From Anditalea andensis (GTDB lineage: Bacteria > Bacteroidota > Bacteroidia > Cytophagales > Cyclobacteriaceae), in the NCBI RefSeq assembly GCF_000714815.1, contig NZ_JMIH01000022.1, positions 1-64,000 of the forward strand: a DNA stretch of 64,000 nt, in the 5' to 3' direction. The notes under the pieces are model-generated. The model was not told the origin of the DNA. It saw only the letters and a program-made list of their open reading frames with translations, and did not search any database. Below are positions 9,148 through 17,773 of this stretch, piece after piece. Numbering within the stretch: the stretch's first letter is position 1; each line of letters opens with the position of its first letter. Made by a program: the position numbers and the translations under genes.

Positions 9148-10086
9148 ATGAAAAAAAATTATATAGGATATATTGTACTCATAGCACTAGCGCTACTATT
9201 ATTGAATAGCAGTTTGTACATACTGGATGAAACCCAACAAGTAATCGTTACGCAGTTTGGAAAACCTGTAGGCCAACCTAGAACAGCGCCAGGGCTACAT
9301 TTTAAAACCCCGTTTATCCACAAAGTGCAGTATTTCGATAAGCGTTTTTTAGAATGGGACGGAGACAGAAACCAGGTGCCAACAAAGGATAAAAAATTTA
9401 TCTTTGTGGATACATACGCCCGGTGGGAAATCACTGACCCTTTACAGTTTTTTATCAGGCTTAGGGACGAACGATCTGCCCAGTCAAGGCTCGATGATAT
9501 TTTGGACGGAGAGACCCGTAATGCCGTAGCCAGCAATGAACTTTTGGACATAGTCCGGTCCAGCAACAGAGACCCTGAGATCACAGAAGATTTTATGGAA
9601 GAGATCGAAGTATTGGATGATATAGCGGTAGGAAGATCTGCCATTGAAAAGATCATACTGCAAAAGGCCAATGAGCGTACCATAGATTTAGGTGTCAGGA
9701 TCCTTGATTTTAGGTTTAAGAGAATGAACTATGTAGATGAAGTCAGAGACCGGGTTTTTGACAGGATGATCAGTGAGCGTAACCGTATAGCGGACCAGTT
9801 TAGGTCAGAAGGGCAGGGAGAAGCCAGAAAAATAGAAGGGAATAAAGAAAGGGATTTAGCACAGATACAGTCTGAAGCTTTTAGGGAGGCAGAAGAGATC
9901 AAAGGCCGTGCCGATGCTGAAGCCACACGGATATATGCTTCCGCCTATAATAAGAATCGGCAATCTGTAGACTTGTATAAATTTCTCAGGACGATGGAGA
10001 GTTTTGAAAAATCTATGGATGAGAAGACAAGTCTGATCATATCTACAAACAGCGAGTTTTTTAAATATTTAAATAAGCTCAATTAA
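9148..10086 (+). CDS. hflC: FtsH protease modulator HflC (SPFH/band 7)
   Basis: A 312-residue partner of HflK. One N-terminal membrane helix (residues 5-22) precedes an SPFH domain that begins LDETQQVIVTQFGKPVGQPRTAPGLHFKTPF, a near-diagnostic HflC signature, and includes RVLDFRFKRMNYVDEVRDRVFDRMISER and a coiled coil of alternating acidic and basic residues. The C-terminus ends SLIISTNSEFFKYL, like HflC of other bacteria. It follows hflK with a 3-base gap. No terminator is evident before the next gene at 10154. Confidence 0.94.
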   Translation: MKKNYIGYIVLIALALLLLNSSLYILDETQQVIVTQFGKPVGQPRTAPGLHFKTPFIHKVQYFDKRFLEWDGDRNQVPTKDKKFIFVDTYARWEITDPLQFFIRLRDERSAQSRLDDILDGETRNAVASNELLDIVRSSNRDPEITEDFMEEIEVLDDIAVGRSAIEKIILQKANERTIDLGVRILDFRFKRMNYVDEVRDRVFDRMISERNRIADQFRSEGQGEARKIEGNKERDLAQIQSEAFREAEEIKGRADAEATRIYASAYNKNRQSVDLYKFLRTMESFEKSMDEKTSLIISTNSEFFKYLNKLN

Positions 10087-10153
10087 AAGACTTACCTCAT
10101 AGGAAAATAATAAAAACCTAAAACAAAATATCCCTGATCGTGCTTAAGTGAAT

Positions 10154-10615
10154 ATGAAAATAAGCATCTCCACTTTAGTCGATCGGGACTTTATTTCTGT
10201 AAAGAACGGATTTAATGCTCAATTATTAAAAAGCTTAAGTCCGCCCTTTCCGAAAGTAACTATCAAAATCTTCGGTGGTATTTCTACATCAGATAAGGTA
10301 AGTATGGAACTTGACTTTCTGTTTTTTAAACAAACATGGGATGGAATTATAACCGATCATTTACAGACTGATGAAGAATTCTATTTTATAGATAAAGGCA
10401 CCCGGCTTCCATTTTTTCTAAAGGAGTGGCAACATAAACACCGGATCATAAACAAAGGTGGTAAAACTTTAATTGTAGATGAAATAAATTATAAGTCTAT
10501 GAATAAATTGATGACAGCATTACTTTATCCAGTTATGATCGGGCAATTTTTATATCGTAAACCGATATATAAGCGATATTTCTCGTTAAAAAATAAAGTA
10601 GTCTATCCTAAATGA
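10154..10615 (+). CDS. SRPBCC-superfamily (START-like) ligand-binding protein
   Basis: A protein of about 153 residues. The pattern of beta strands and the stretch FFKQTWDGIITDHLQTDEEFYFIDKGTRLPFFLKEWQHKHRI match the SRPBCC cell-division-inhibitor-like proteins of Bacteroidota, whose cavities bind hydrophobic ligands. It has no signal peptide or membrane helix. The start is taken at the ATG reading MKISIST; a GTG two codons upstream is possible. Its last 13 bases overlap the end of the convergent Fur-family gene. Ligand and function are unknown. Confidence 0.7.
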   Translation: MKISISTLVDRDFISVKNGFNAQLLKSLSPPFPKVTIKIFGGISTSDKVSMELDFLFFKQTWDGIITDHLQTDEEFYFIDKGTRLPFFLKEWQHKHRIINKGGKTLIVDEINYKSMNKLMTALLYPVMIGQFLYRKPIYKRYFSLKNKVVYPK

Positions 10616-11073
10616 AGATTATCACAATCCTGTATATAACAGTCTCCATATAAAACTAAAGAGTGGCTGGTGATTCCAGAAGCAAACTCTTTGCCCATAG
10701 CATCTTTGATCAGGTTAATTCTTTCATCAGAAAATTCCCGGATTTTTCTGCATTGGTTACAGACATGGTGATCATGATGTTTATAAGTGAGGGCCTGTTC
10801 ATAAAGGGCTACCTTGTCTTTGAATTGATGTTTTACAGCCAATCCACATTCCACCAAAAGGTCCAGGGTATTATATATAGTAGCCCTGCTGATGGAATAT
10901 CCTTTATTTCTCATCATCAAGAACAAACCTTCCACATCTATATGTTCATCCTGAGGCATAGCATAAAGCTCATCTATTACTGAAAACCTTTCAGGTGTCT
11001 TTCTGCTGCCTTGTCTAAGGAGGAAGTTTTCAAAAATTTTCTTTGCTTTTTCTGATAGGGATTTTTCAGCCAT
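10603..11073 (-). CDS. fur: Fur-family metal-dependent transcriptional repressor
   Basis: A 156-residue repressor. A winged-helix domain fills the first 90 residues, followed by the metal-sensing dimerisation domain. Visible ligands are HHDHH and the first zinc pair CNQC, then a second pair in YGDCYIQDC with CX4C spacing, as in E. coli Fur (YGHCAEGDC). The residue that separates iron-sensing Fur from peroxide-sensing PerR (Glu versus Asp, after KIR) is Glu here, which favours a Fur-type sensor; this is an inference from alignment by eye. Two 7-1-7 operator-like sites lie at 11078-11092 and 11152-11166, so autoregulation is likely. The gene stands alone, ending against the SRPBCC gene. Confidence 0.88.
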   Translation of the reverse strand: MAEKSLSEKAKKIFENFLLRQGSRKTPERFSVIDELYAMPQDEHIDVEGLFLMMRNKGYSISRATIYNTLDLLVECGLAVKHQFKDKVALYEQALTYKHHDHHVCNQCRKIREFSDERINLIKDAMGKEFASGITSHSLVLYGDCYIQDCDNLHLG

Positions 11074-11077
11074 ATAG

Positions 11078-11092
11078 GTTAAATGATTCTAA
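11078..11092 (-). promoter_or_regulatory. Fur/PerR-type 7-1-7 operator candidate, proximal
   Basis: Plus-strand GTTAAATGATTCTAA fits TTAnAATnATTnTAA at all but two of the twelve defined positions, with a perfect right half ATTCTAA. It sits five bases in front of the Fur-family start codon, where bound repressor would block expression. Confidence 0.4.
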
Positions 11093-11151
11093 AGATTAAA
11101 GATGCACGATTTTAATTTTTTTTCAAAAGCTTTCTGCCATTTACGGCTAAT

Positions 11152-11173
11152 TTGCCATCATTCTAAATTAGAA
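11152..11173 (-). promoter_or_regulatory. Fur/PerR-type operator candidate, distal
   Basis: TTGCCATCATTCTAA (11152-11166) again has a perfect ATTCTAA half and only two mismatches to TTAnAATnATTnTAA. It overlaps a 13-base palindrome TTCTAAATTAGAA (11161-11173). It lies about 80 bases upstream of the Fur-family gene and 127 bases upstream of the divergent peptidase gene, so it could serve either. Confidence 0.35.
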
Positions 11174-11299
11174 ACACTATTGGGTGTAAATAGTTAGATG
11201 CTTATATTGAGCTCTAGATATTCATTTGATTATTAGTAAATTAAAGGTGTGTATCTATATCAGATTATCAGAAAAGCCCAAAGTAATCATTAGTACATC

Positions 11300-12544
11300 A
11301 TGAGGTTGTGTTTTATTTCCATATTACTGCTTCTGTTTGTGCCCTCTTATCATCTATATTCCCAGATACCGGGATTTTTTATGAAGGGCAATGTTAACCG
11401 GATGGAAATTCCATTTATGCATCACCATGACATAATAATTATCCCGGTTTCAATTAATGGATCCAGTCCATATAATTTTTTGCTGGACACAGGTGTAAAA
11501 GCAAATCTCCTATTCAGTAAGGCGCTGGGAGATGAACTGGATTTATTTTACACACGGAAGCTGAATCTTATGGGTGCTGATGGAAAATCTATTCTGACAG
11601 CTTCCATTTCTCCAAATAATAAACTGGATATAGGTGATTTAAAAGGTGTAGCTCAGACTTTATTGGTACTCGATGAGGAATTTGTAAGCCTTGACCTGGT
11701 TTTGGGTGTGGCCGTGCATGGCGTGATAGGTTTTGAATTTTTTAAATTTAATCCCGTAAAAATAGATTATGACAGGAAAATGATAACCTTTTACCGGTCT
11801 ACTGCGCTCAGAAAAAGACCTTTAGGTTATAAAAAATTAAAGGTGGATATGATCAATGCGAAGCCCTATATTAAAGGTACTATTTATCAAAGTGATGGGA
11901 GCCATTTGCCCGCTAAACTACTTATAGATACAGGAGCAAACCACAGCTTACTGATCAATCCCGAAACATCTGATAAAATTATTATACCGGAAGTAGTATT
12001 AGAAAGTGATCTGGGAACATCATTAGGAGGCGATTTAAGTGGGGTAGTAGGTAGGGTGCCACAACTCAAAATAGGTAAATTAAAATTTAAGAGAATAACC
12101 GCATCATTTCCGGATAAAACAGAATTCTCAGATATCATCATCCAAACGGGAAGGCAGGGAACTATTGGGTCAGATATATTGGGTAAAATGAAAATCATAT
12201 TGGATTATACGCGTGAAAGGATGTATTACCGTAGAGGGGATAGGTATAGAGAGCCATTTGAATATGATATGAGTGGGATTACTGTAAGAATGATGCCTAC
12301 AGCTGATAATAGAATCTATGTCTCCCAACTTAGAGATGGATCTCCAGCCGAGAAGGCAGGGATCAAGCAAGGGGATGAAATAATTAGTGTAAATGGGATT
12401 CCGGCTGAATTTTGGGCTCTAACGGGTATTACAGAACTGTTTAGAAGTAAGGATGGAAAGAAAATCAAAATTGAATTAATACGACAAAAAGGGGATGTGG
12501 CATTAGTGATTTCTAAAAATATTACCCTTCGCAGACAGATATAA
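11300..12544 (+). CDS. Secreted retropepsin-like aspartyl protease with PDZ domain
   Basis: A 414-residue exported protein. The signal peptide is FISILLLLFVPSYHLYSQ. Two copies of a retropepsin-like half follow: FLLDTGVKANLLFS near residue 62 and LLIDTGANHSLLI near residue 209, each with the catalytic DTG. A PDZ domain closes the protein (about 325-400; DGSPAEKAGIKQGDEIISVNG). This aspartyl-protease-plus-PDZ build is common in Bacteroidota, where the substrates are unknown. Having both halves in one chain suggests a pseudo-dimer with both aspartates. It is read alone; the upstream gene is divergent. Confidence 0.85.
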   Translation: MRLCFISILLLLFVPSYHLYSQIPGFFMKGNVNRMEIPFMHHHDIIIIPVSINGSSPYNFLLDTGVKANLLFSKALGDELDLFYTRKLNLMGADGKSILTASISPNNKLDIGDLKGVAQTLLVLDEEFVSLDLVLGVAVHGVIGFEFFKFNPVKIDYDRKMITFYRSTALRKRPLGYKKLKVDMINAKPYIKGTIYQSDGSHLPAKLLIDTGANHSLLINPETSDKIIIPEVVLESDLGTSLGGDLSGVVGRVPQLKIGKLKFKRITASFPDKTEFSDIIIQTGRQGTIGSDILGKMKIILDYTRERMYYRRGDRYREPFEYDMSGITVRMMPTADNRIYVSQLRDGSPAEKAGIKQGDEIISVNGIPAEFWALTGITELFRSKDGKKIKIELIRQKGDVALVISKNITLRRQI

Positions 12545-12589
12545 CATCCTTATAAAAAATCTTGACTGATAAATAGCAACAAATATTAA

Positions 12590-12616
12590 ATTCATTTTTT
12601 TGTATTTTAAATGAAT
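12590..12616 (+). terminator. Weak AT-only hairpin after the aspartyl protease gene
   Basis: An 8-bp stem ATTCATTT / AAATGAAT with an 11-base loop, 46 bases after the stop codon. There is no G:C-rich core, so terminator function is doubtful. Confidence 0.25.
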
Positions 12617-12801
12617 ATTATTGGGTGAATATAGGGTCTGTATAGGAGTAGAATTAATGGTCTAAAAATTGTTTAAGGTTAAATATATTCCCTATCATAA
12701 ATATTTAGCACATTTATAATCTGAAAGTGCTTGAAATAAGTCAGGAAAGTATATAACAATTTATTAGATAAAAAGATAAAAAGCTTATTTTTGGCTATTA
12801 A

Positions 12802-15800
12802 ATGCAAATTTGTTTGAATATGTCGGAAAAGGCTGATTTTAAAAAAGAAAATATATTCCTAACGCTTAAAGGGCATAGCAATCAGAATGTAGAGGTGCTG
12901 TATGTTTCATCTGGATCTATAGATCTTAATATAACGCCCGGAATGATTGCTGAAAATTTAAATTTTGAAAGGCTCTTTCCAGGTTTGCAATTTCCGGTTT
13001 TACAATTATTCTTTGATACATTGAGAAGTAATAGGAAAATAATTACTCCGCTTTTGATTAGTGAACGTCAATTTCAATATGTAGAAATAGAAGGATGTGT
13101 AATACCGTTAGAGGACAATGATTTTATAGCTAATGTTTTGATTTCGTCTATCCCTCAAGATGTAAATACAAGTTTTTCCTGGTTATTAAATATTTCTGAA
13201 AATAAAGTATATAGTTTTGATCATAACAATAATTCTCCAGCTATGGAGCATATCGGAGATCTTAAACTATTTCTATTGAATAGGTACAGTTTTTTAGTTG
13301 AAAATACACTTGATCATTTTTTGAATAGGGCTGGTGATGACATTATTGAAATTATTTACCAACAATTATATCTTAAAAAAGAGACATTATCAAATGGCTT
13401 TGGCCTCTTATCCTTATGCTCGATAAAAGATATTAATGAGGATTTTGTTACAGAAGGTCAATATAGTTACGATCAGATTTTCCGTCAGTATTCTGGGTCT
13501 ATCTATTATGAACATCAGGCTGGCAATAATGATATAAACTGGTCAGGGGCTACCTTGCAGATTCTGGGTTATTCCCCTTTCGAAATGAACCAGATATCGA
13601 TGCATGATTGGATGGAAATGATACATCCAGATGATAGGGATTTTATAATAGACGGTTTTGAGAATGATTTTAATATACATGGCACCTATGAAGTGGTATA
13701 CAGAATAAGACATAAAGAAGGACATTATTTATATGTCCACGATATAGCTAAACCCTTTTTGAAATCAGAACATGATACACCTATCATAATAGGTACTATA
13801 AAAGACGTCTCAGAACTCAAGAAGGTAGAGCAGGATCTATTGAATGTTGAATCTAAACTTAATGAGCTAACAGGTGTGGTACCTGGCATGGTATACATGA
13901 TGAAATATCTGCCAGATGATAGGCATAAATTTGTTTTTGTAAGTGATGGAGCACGTGAACTTTTTGAGATTAATCCTGAATCTATCAAAGAGTCGGAATA
14001 TAATCTTACAAATCTTATTCATCCTGATGATCTGGCACAAGTTTTAAAAGCTGATAAACATGCATATGCCAATGATGTTAATTTTGCCTCCCAGTTTAGG
14101 ATAATTACACCTTCTGGAAATATTAAATGGATCTATGGCGCTTCCAGCCGATTGCCCCAATATGACAAAGAATCTATATGGGCAGGATTTTTTGTAGATA
14201 TAAGTTATACAAAGAAAAAAGAAGAGGAGGCCAACTATAATTTTCAGAGGTATAGGGCCCTTTTTGAAGACAGCCCCTTAGCCATATTTCAGTTTGACAG
14301 GAAAGGCCAGGTTTTAGGGGCCAACAAAAGTCTTCTAGAAAAGATGAAAATTCAAAATGAAACTGACCTCTTGGGCCTCAATATTGATTCAGCATTTTCC
14401 GGTATGCCCATACATAGGATATATAAAGAAAGTATAGAAAAAGGCAATGCTACCTATGAGGGGCCATTTACATCACTAACCCACAAAATACCCCTTTATA
14501 TCAGGGTAACTTCTTCTGCTATAGATAACGGGGAAAGCTTTCAAGCCATCATGGAAGAGGTCTCGGAGCAGGAATTTTTTCAAAACATACTGAATAAGGT
14601 CGCTGACATTTCTACCCGTTTGAGGGGACAGGAATTTCTAGAAAGTCTATGTGGGTTACTCACTACTAGTTTTAACATAAAATATTGCTATATAGGTCAA
14701 TGTAGTGCGGATAATAAGTCCATAGATATAGTGGCACTGGCAAAAGAGGGCCGGCTTCAGAAAACCTTTTCCTATTTACTGGAAAATTCACCCTGCCAGG
14801 TCATGCTTGAAAATCCGGATTCACACTTTAAAATTATAGTCAATAATGTAGCCAGTGCTTATCCTGATGATCCCGTACTTCAAAAACTGGATGTCCAGTC
14901 CTATGGAGGAATATCGCTATTAAATGCTAACCATGAAAAAGTAGGGGTATTCGCTTTTTTAGATGTTAAACCTTTAGAAAATCATGAATATTTCGCTGAA
15001 ATTCTCAAAATATTAGGTGACCGTATCGGTGCGGAGCTCCAAAGGGAGCAATATGAACAAGAGTTACTTAGGACCAATAAACTTCAGGAGACAATCCTAA
15101 ATGGCTCAGATTATGCGATTTTTTCAATAGATGAGGACATGAAGGTTAATTTAATCAATTCAAAAACGCTTGAATTCTTTAATATAGCAGACAAAGATGA
15201 ATTACTTGATGTAAACTTAAACAGGGGAGGATACCTCAAATCCTTAAAAGAATTGATTCTGGAATCTTCTGATAAAAAGACCAAGGCGGATTATTACCTG
15301 ATGCCCATGGAAGGAGGGAAAAATAAAGAACTTAAACTATCATTTATATCCATCAGAGAACCCCAAAGTCATAATTTAACCTACGTAGTATTTGCAGACG
15401 ATATCACTGATAGGACAGCGGCGGAGAAAAAACTTCAGGAATCTGAGCAGCTTTACCGAAGTATAGCAGAGAATTTTCCTAAAGGAACGGTAGATGTGCT
15501 CGATAAAAACCTAAGATACATCTATACTGAAGGTAAAGAATATGAAATTATAGGATTGAATCCCAAAGATCTTATAGGGTCCTACCACCTTTTAAAATAT
15601 GAAGCCGAAGTGGTACAAGAAGCTAAACTCCACTTGGCTGATGTGTTTGATGGTAAAACCGTCATGTACGAAGTAGCTTATGGAGGCCAACATTATTTGA
15701 AAAGTGGTGTGCCGCTGTATAATGCCGGGGGACAAATAGATAGGATCCTTTTGGTGACCCAAAACATAACTGATTCTAAAAAGTCTGAAAAGGAAAGGGA

Positions 15801-16545
15801 AAAGCTAATCAAGGACCTCAAATCCCATAATGAGGAACTGCAAAGATTCGCCTATATCGTTTCACATAATCTACGCGCACCTATAGTAAATATATCCGCA
15901 CTTCTAAATCTTTATAATGAAGATGATCCGGCTGATAAAGAAAATGAGGATGTCATAGAACATTTGAAAATTTCCACAGAACTTCTCAGTTCCACCCTTA
16001 TGGATCTTATCGAGGTGGTTTCGATAAGAAAGCAAAAACTTCCCAAAGTGGAAAACTTAAGCTTCCAACAGGTACTACATAATGTAGAGCGAAGTTTGTT
16101 TCAACAAATTAATGAATCTAAAGCTCTTATCACCACTGATTTTGAAGATGTAGGGGAAATAAACTATGTGTACTCTCATCTGGAAAACTTCTTTTTAAAT
16201 TTTCTTACTAATGGCATTAAATATAAACACCCTGACCGCTACCCGGTCATTCATATAAGTGCGTACAAAATGGGAGATTACCATGTAGTAAGCTTTACTG
16301 ATAATGGAATCGGTTTGGATCTGGAGAGATACGGTGACCGCCTATTTGGTCTTTACCAGCGGTTTCATTCACATGTAGATGGCAAAGGGCTTGGGCTTTA
16401 TCTGGTCAGAGAGCAGATAAGGGCTTATGACGGAGATCTTACAGTAGAGAGTACAGTGGGAGAAGGTACCACATTTAAAGCCTATTTAAAAAATATGAGG
16501 TATAATTCCTCTGCAGAGAAAAACGAACCTGCAAACCAAGATTAA
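12802..16545 (+). CDS. Multi-PAS/GAF sensor histidine kinase
   Basis: A 1247-residue soluble sensor kinase with no membrane helix. After about 240 residues of unclear fold come PAS (245-345, with HPDDRDFI), PAS (353-470, with HPDDLAQV), PAS (483-590), GAF (592-750), PAS (765-875) and PAS (883-990). A HisKA domain follows with the phosphoacceptor in VSHNLRAP (His 1022), then a HATPase domain (1110-1227) with an intact N box TNGIKY, G1 DNGIGLD and G2 GKGLGL. All catalytic motifs are present, so it should autophosphorylate. There is no receiver domain and no response-regulator gene nearby, so its partner is coded elsewhere. An alternative start is the ATG six codons in (MSEKADF). Confidence 0.92.
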   Translation: MQICLNMSEKADFKKENIFLTLKGHSNQNVEVLYVSSGSIDLNITPGMIAENLNFERLFPGLQFPVLQLFFDTLRSNRKIITPLLISERQFQYVEIEGCVIPLEDNDFIANVLISSIPQDVNTSFSWLLNISENKVYSFDHNNNSPAMEHIGDLKLFLLNRYSFLVENTLDHFLNRAGDDIIEIIYQQLYLKKETLSNGFGLLSLCSIKDINEDFVTEGQYSYDQIFRQYSGSIYYEHQAGNNDINWSGATLQILGYSPFEMNQISMHDWMEMIHPDDRDFIIDGFENDFNIHGTYEVVYRIRHKEGHYLYVHDIAKPFLKSEHDTPIIIGTIKDVSELKKVEQDLLNVESKLNELTGVVPGMVYMMKYLPDDRHKFVFVSDGARELFEINPESIKESEYNLTNLIHPDDLAQVLKADKHAYANDVNFASQFRIITPSGNIKWIYGASSRLPQYDKESIWAGFFVDISYTKKKEEEANYNFQRYRALFEDSPLAIFQFDRKGQVLGANKSLLEKMKIQNETDLLGLNIDSAFSGMPIHRIYKESIEKGNATYEGPFTSLTHKIPLYIRVTSSAIDNGESFQAIMEEVSEQEFFQNILNKVADISTRLRGQEFLESLCGLLTTSFNIKYCYIGQCSADNKSIDIVALAKEGRLQKTFSYLLENSPCQVMLENPDSHFKIIVNNVASAYPDDPVLQKLDVQSYGGISLLNANHEKVGVFAFLDVKPLENHEYFAEILKILGDRIGAELQREQYEQELLRTNKLQETILNGSDYAIFSIDEDMKVNLINSKTLEFFNIADKDELLDVNLNRGGYLKSLKELILESSDKKTKADYYLMPMEGGKNKELKLSFISIREPQSHNLTYVVFADDITDRTAAEKKLQESEQLYRSIAENFPKGTVDVLDKNLRYIYTEGKEYEIIGLNPKDLIGSYHLLKYEAEVVQEAKLHLADVFDGKTVMYEVAYGGQHYLKSGVPLYNAGGQIDRILLVTQNITDSKKSEKEREKLIKDLKSHNEELQRFAYIVSHNLRAPIVNISALLNLYNEDDPADKENEDVIEHLKISTELLSSTLMDLIEVVSIRKQKLPKVENLSFQQVLHNVERSLFQQINESKALITTDFEDVGEINYVYSHLENFFLNFLTNGIKYKHPDRYPVIHISAYKMGDYHVVSFTDNGIGLDLERYGDRLFGLYQRFHSHVDGKGLGLYLVREQIRAYDGDLTVESTVGEGTTFKAYLKNMRYNSSAEKNEPANQD

Positions 16546-16585
16546 TTATAACTTATTAATCTTCTTTTTCGTAACCGGTAATTAG

Positions 16586-16593
16586 TAAATTTG
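16586..16593 (+). promoter_or_regulatory. Candidate -7 element before lemA
   Basis: TAAATTTG matches TAnnTTTG exactly, 19 bases before the LemA start codon. No clear -33 TTTG is seen. Confidence 0.4.
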
Positions 16594-16612
16594 CAGCAAA
16601 TTTTATTTTAAA

Positions 16613-17203
16613 ATGAAAAAAGCCTTAATACCCATTGCAATCATAGCCATCATTGGGCTATTCATTTATACCAAATCGGTAGGGACTTATAATCAGTTTG
16701 TTCAGAAAGAAGAAATCCTTAATGGCCAGTGGGCAGAAGTGGAAACCCAATATCAAAGAAGGGCAGATCTTATTCCAAATCTGGTATCCACTGTTAGAGG
16801 TTATGCGGATTTTGAAAGAGAAACGCTCGAGGGCGTGATCAACGCCAGGGCTAGAGCTACATCTGTAAATGTTAATGCTGATAATCTTTCACCTGAGCAG
16901 ATAGCAGAATTCCAAGAGGCTCAAGAGCAGCTATCCGGATCATTGAGCCGCTTATTGGTTTCGGTGGAGCGGTATCCTGAATTAAAGGCAAATGAGAATT
17001 TTAGAGATTTACAGGCGCAACTAGAAGGTACTGAAAACCGGATTTCGGTAGCTAGAAGAAATTTCAACCAGTCTGTCCAGTCGTATAATGCTGAACTTAG
17101 GACTTTTCCCAATAATATATATGCGGGATGGTTTGGTTTTGAACGTAAGGGATATTTTGAAGCCTCTGCCGGGGCAGAACAGGCTCCAACAGTACAATTT
17201 TAG
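16613..17203 (+). CDS. LemA family protein
   Basis: A 196-residue membrane-anchored protein of the LemA family. The N-terminal helix (LIPIAIIAIIGLFIYT) anchors it. The LemA core follows: YNQFVQKEEILNGQWAEVETQYQRRADLIPNLVSTVRGYADFE, with the signature RRADLIPNLV. Helices with NFRDLQAQLEGTENRISVARRNFN and the end motif FPNNIYAGWFGFERKGYFEA complete it. Length is usual for the family. The stop is 4 bases before the next gene, a TPM-domain protein; LemA and TPM genes are neighbours in many bacteria. The molecular role is unknown. Confidence 0.95.
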   Translation: MKKALIPIAIIAIIGLFIYTKSVGTYNQFVQKEEILNGQWAEVETQYQRRADLIPNLVSTVRGYADFERETLEGVINARARATSVNVNADNLSPEQIAEFQEAQEQLSGSLSRLLVSVERYPELKANENFRDLQAQLEGTENRISVARRNFNQSVQSYNAELRTFPNNIYAGWFGFERKGYFEASAGAEQAPTVQF

Positions 17204-17207
17204 TATT

Positions 17208-17642
17208 ATGGCAGAAAAATTATTTTCACAAGAAGATAAGGATATCATCACTGAGGCGATAAAGAAAGCAGAATTGGAAACGTCTGGTGAAATTCAAGTT
17301 CATCTGGAAAGTCATTGTAAAGGTGATGTCCTGGATAGGGCGGCAGCGGTTTTTGAACTTTTGAAGATGCATAAAACTAAATACAGAAATGCTGTATTGT
17401 TTTATCTTGCCACAGATGACCATAAATTTGCCATCCTAGGAGATGCAGGAATTAATGCTGTGGTAACGCCAGATTTTTGGGAAAAAATCAAAGATACAAT
17501 GATAGTTTATTTTAAAAATCGCCAATTTACAGAAGGCTTAAGGTTAGGGATAGAAATGTCAGGGAAACAGTTAAAGGCTCATTTTCCCTATGATCAAAAA
17601 GGCAGTGAAAATGAATTGCCGGATGAAATTTCATTTGGTTAG
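17208..17642 (+). CDS. TPM-domain protein, soluble form
   Basis: A 144-residue protein made almost wholly of one TPM domain (SGEIQVHLESHCKGDVLDRAAAVFELLKMHKTKYRNAVLFYLATDDHKFAILGDAGI). It has no signal peptide or membrane segment, so it differs from the second TPM protein that follows. The frame is open 120 bases upstream inside lemA, but the ATG 4 bases after the lemA stop reads MAEKLFSQED, the usual N-terminus of this class, and was chosen. It is probably cotranscribed with lemA. TPM domains have been linked to acid phosphatase activity in plants and to photosystem II repair; the role in this branch is unknown. Confidence 0.9.
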   Translation: MAEKLFSQEDKDIITEAIKKAELETSGEIQVHLESHCKGDVLDRAAAVFELLKMHKTKYRNAVLFYLATDDHKFAILGDAGINAVVTPDFWEKIKDTMIVYFKNRQFTEGLRLGIEMSGKQLKAHFPYDQKGSENELPDEISFG

Positions 17643-17700
17643 TGTATGCTGTTTTACTTTTGAAGGGGTTAGTCATCATCAATATCTTTAGCTGAAATAG

Positions 17701-17749
17701 AAGCGATTTTTCCTAAAAAGAAAACCAATAGGAGGTTTACAAATCGCTT
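17701..17749. repeat. Inverted repeat between the two TPM genes
   Basis: AAGCGATTT (17701-17709) and AAATCGCTT (17741-17749) form a 9-bp perfect stem around 31 bases. There is no T run after it, so it could be a regulatory hairpin or protein site rather than a terminator. Confidence 0.3.
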
Positions 17750-17773
17750 TGAATAGCGGATTCATTTAATATA

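Noticed and set aside
9159-9683. A 174-codon open frame on the minus strand
   Set aside because: It is antisense to hflC, which is well conserved; its translation is Ser-rich and shows no family motif.
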